Shown here one piece after another: positions 5,789-7,188 of a DNA stretch of 7,188 nt (within the stretch, counting starts at the first letter, position 1; each line of letters starts with the position of its first letter). The notes under the pieces are model-generated. The model was not told the origin of the DNA and did no database searches. It saw nothing but the letters and a program-made list of their open reading frames with translations. A program made the position numbers and the translations under genes. Source of the stretch: Geochorda sp036562495 (GTDB lineage Bacteria; Bacillota; Limnochordia; Limnochordales; Geochordaceae); assembly GCA_036562495.1 (NCBI GenBank), contig DATCKA010000047.1, forward strand, positions 1 to 7,188. Reading direction: 5' to 3'.

Positions 5789-5842
5789 TCACACCCGCAG
5801 CCGGTAACCGACGCCGCGGACCGTCTCGACCACCTCCGCGCG
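5789..5842 (-). pseudogene. 3' remnant of an OmpR/PhoB-family response regulator
   Basis: On the minus strand, 17 codons ending in TGA (5789-5791) read RAEVVETVRGVGYRLRV. The block VETVRGVGYRL is the hallmark last strand-wing-strand of OmpR/PhoB winged-helix response regulators, which normally end a few residues later, as here. Upstream in the same frame the match fades (roughly NLPYAILGLRPP) and a TGA occurs at 5888-5890, so about 200 residues, including the receiver domain, are missing. No start codon or SD serves it. It lies 33 nt before the start of the Crp/Fnr gene on the same strand and 93 nt from the divergent EamA gene. I read it as a vestige left when the sequence to its right was replaced. 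Confidence 0.7.
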
Positions 5843-5935
5843 TGGAGGGCGCAGCCCGAGGATGGCGTACGGCAGATTGACTCGTCTTCAACGGGAGAGA
5901 AGCGGACGCCGCGCAAGCCAGGAGGGAGCGACGCC

Positions 5936-6871
5936 ATGGGAGCGGTGAGCCAGGAGCGGGTCCTGCGGGGAGGGGCTGCTTCCGAGCCGTGGGGCGGGGT
6001 GGCGCGGGTGGTGGGGGCGGGGCTGCTCTGGGGCACGACGGGCACGGCTCAGGCCCTGGCACCGCCAGGCACCTACCCTCTCGGTCTCGGCGCCGCCCGG
6101 CTCATCGTCGGCGGCGGGGCCCTGTTGGCGCTGGCGTTTCGGCGCGGCGCGCTGAGCCGACCGGAGCGCCGCGACTGGATGCGCATCGCCCTGGCGGCCG
6201 CCTGCATGGCGGCCTACCAGCCTCTCTTCTTCGCGGGGGTGGGCCGGGCCGGGGTGGCCGTGGGCACCCTGGTAGGGCTCGGTTCGGCTCCGGTGGTGGC
6301 GGGCCTGCTCGACGGCCTGCGTCGCCGCCGATGGCCCGGAGGCCGCTGGACGGTAGCCACGGCCCTGGCCATCGTGGGCTGCGCCTTGCTGGCCGGGGTG
6401 GCGGAGGGCGGGGGCACGACGGACCCGCTCGGCATCGCGCTGGCCATCGGAGCCGGCGCCGCTTACGCCTCCTACACCGTGGTCAACAAGGAGATGGTCG
6501 CCCGCTACCGCCCCGAAGCCCTGACGGCCATCACCTTCGCGCTGGCGGCTCTGCTGCTCTCACCGGCGCTGCTGACAGGCCCGAGGGAGTGGCTGGTGCA
6601 GGCGCGAGGAGTGGCCGTGGTGCTGCACCTGGGGCTGGTGGCCACCGCGGCGGCCTACTTGCTCTTCGTGCGGGGCCTGGCCAGCCTGCCCGCGCCTACC
6701 GCGACGACCCTCTCCCTTTCCGAGCCGGTGACAGCGGCCGTCTTGGGGATGGTGGTGCTGGGCGAGCGGCTCACCGCCCTTTCGTGGGTAGGAGCCCTGG
6801 CCGTCGTCGCGGCCATCGTCGTGCTGGCCCGGGCGGAAGGGAGCCGGGCCGACGCAACGCACCGCACCTGA
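5936..6871 (+). CDS. EamA/DMT-superfamily transporter
   Basis: This 311-residue integral membrane protein has two homologous EamA halves with about ten hydrophobic helices, the usual layout of drug/metabolite transporters (RhaT/YdcZ-like exporters). The first half begins VVGAGLLWGTTGTAQAL (about 25-41), a typical first-helix motif with WG. The second half contains GAAYASYTVVNKEM (about 174-187) and ends with SLSEPVTAAVLGMVVLGERL (260-279), the conserved SEP...GE signature, followed by a last helix (280-298). The substrate cannot be assigned; members export amino acids, metabolites or drugs. The start is supported by AGGAGGG (5920-5926) 9 nt upstream. The frame is open further upstream, but that part is antisense to the regulator gene and has no family similarity. 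A TTGACT at 5877-5882 could be a -35 element, but I see no matching -10. The gene appears to stand alone between the response-regulator remnant and the sigma factor gene. Confidence 0.92.
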   Translation: MGAVSQERVLRGGAASEPWGGVARVVGAGLLWGTTGTAQALAPPGTYPLGLGAARLIVGGGALLALAFRRGALSRPERRDWMRIALAAACMAAYQPLFFAGVGRAGVAVGTLVGLGSAPVVAGLLDGLRRRRWPGGRWTVATALAIVGCALLAGVAEGGGTTDPLGIALAIGAGAAYASYTVVNKEMVARYRPEALTAITFALAALLLSPALLTGPREWLVQARGVAVVLHLGLVATAAAYLLFVRGLASLPAPTATTLSLSEPVTAAVLGMVVLGERLTALSWVGALAVVAAIVVLARAEGSRADATHRT

Positions 6872-6920
6872 GTCTCGTCGGCCACAGCTCCAAGCAGAGC
6901 CACAAGAAGTTGGCACCACC

Positions 6921-6954
6921 GGCGCCCCCTCCTCACCATGGCGGGCGTTTCCTT
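6921..6954 (+). terminator. Weak terminator candidate after the EamA gene
   Basis: GGCGCCC (6921-6927) can pair with GGGCGTT (6943-6949), seven pairs of which two are G-U, around a 15-nt loop. The T-rich run TCCTTT follows (6950-6955). It lies 49 nt after the EamA stop. The stem is short and the loop long, so this is only a possible terminator. The rest of the 169-bp gap up to the sigma gene shows no clear promoter. Confidence 0.3.
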
Positions 6955-7040
6955 TGCGCAGGAGAATTCCGAGCGTACCGTATCGTTTCAGCGGTTCTAT
7001 CCGTGGAAGGGAGTAGAAACCCAAGGAGGAGGACGGCGCC

Positions 7041-7188
7041 TTGACGGAACCGCAGGCCTTGCACGAGTTGGGCAGGAGCGTCTACCAGCTCGCGACGACC
7101 TTTCAGCAGATGATCGAACCCCACCGCCCCGCCCTCTGGCGGTACTGCCTCCGACTGACAGGCTCGGCGTGGGACGCGGAGGACCTGG
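7041..7188 (+). CDS. ECF-type RNA polymerase sigma factor, N-terminal part
   Basis: The first 49 codons are present and the gene runs off the window. After a leader of about 25 residues, the sequence IEPHRPALWRYCLRLTGSAWDAEDL matches sigma-70 region 2 of ECF-type factors, whose LwryalrltGs..DAeDl core helps bind the polymerase core and the -10 element. It should encode a small sigma factor (usually 170-300 residues) that redirects RNA polymerase, perhaps with an anti-sigma gene downstream outside the window. The start is TTG at 7041, backed by a very strong SD, AAGGAGGAGG (7023-7032), 8 nt upstream. The class and signal cannot be told from this part, and region 4 is not visible. Confidence 0.85.
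   Translation, partial: MTEPQALHELGRSVYQLATTFQQMIEPHRPALWRYCLRLTGSAWDAEDL

Noticed and set aside
5033..5935. Upstream in-frame extension of the EamA transporter into the regulator's antisense strand
   Set aside because: The extension has no family similarity and covers the Crp/Fnr gene in reverse. The ATG at 5936 has a strong SD and the family N-terminus.
6954..6986. Possible promoter before the sigma factor (TTGCGC with TACCGT)
   Set aside because: Only three of six positions match in each box, and no autoregulatory ECF promoter motif can be identified without knowing the sigma class.

Overview
The window is GC-rich bacterial DNA (most third codon positions are G or C). Intergenic spaces are short, Shine-Dalgarno (SD) sequences are strong and purine-rich, and GTG/TTG starts occur. 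The gene set (M29 aminopeptidase, MBL-fold hydrolase, P1B-type metal ATPase, Crp/Fnr regulator, EamA/DMT transporter, ECF-type sigma factor) fits a high-GC and possibly thermophilic Bacillota lineage such as the Limnochordia/Thermaerobacter/Symbiobacterium groups. This placement is an inference from style and gene content only.

Left part (1-1604): bases 1-153 carry no recognisable gene. At 154-426 (+) is the C-terminal end of a FAD-dependent oxidoreductase whose N-terminal part is missing, so it reads as a gene remnant. A long perfect hairpin (441-484) separates it from a convergent, intact M29-family aminopeptidase (498-1604, -). Middle (1605-2634): after a 166-bp gap with no convincing promoter comes an MBL-fold metallo-hydrolase (1771-2583, +), either secreted or cytosolic depending on its start. 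Two back-to-back hairpins follow its stop codon.

Metal module (2505-5755, -): three genes read leftward in the order Crp/Fnr-family regulator, small HMA metal-binding protein, P1B-type metal ATPase. The HMA domain usually found at the ATPase N-terminus is a separate protein here, and its stop overlaps the ATPase start region. An 18-bp perfect palindrome with TGA-N6-TCA geometry lies between the regulator and the HMA gene. It is a likely operator for the neighbouring regulator. The ATPase has an unusual transport site: CPG instead of CPC in membrane helix 6, and an HE pair in helix 8. It also has a C-terminal tail that is antisense to the end of the MBL gene.

Right part (5756-7188): between the regulator and a divergent EamA/DMT transporter (5936-6871, +) lies a very short 3' remnant of an OmpR-family response regulator (about 5789-5842, -). 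The window closes with the start of an ECF-like sigma factor (7041 onward, +), cut by the window edge. The two 3'-end remnants suggest that the neighbourhood has been rearranged. I found no RNA genes, CRISPR arrays, insertion sequences or origins.
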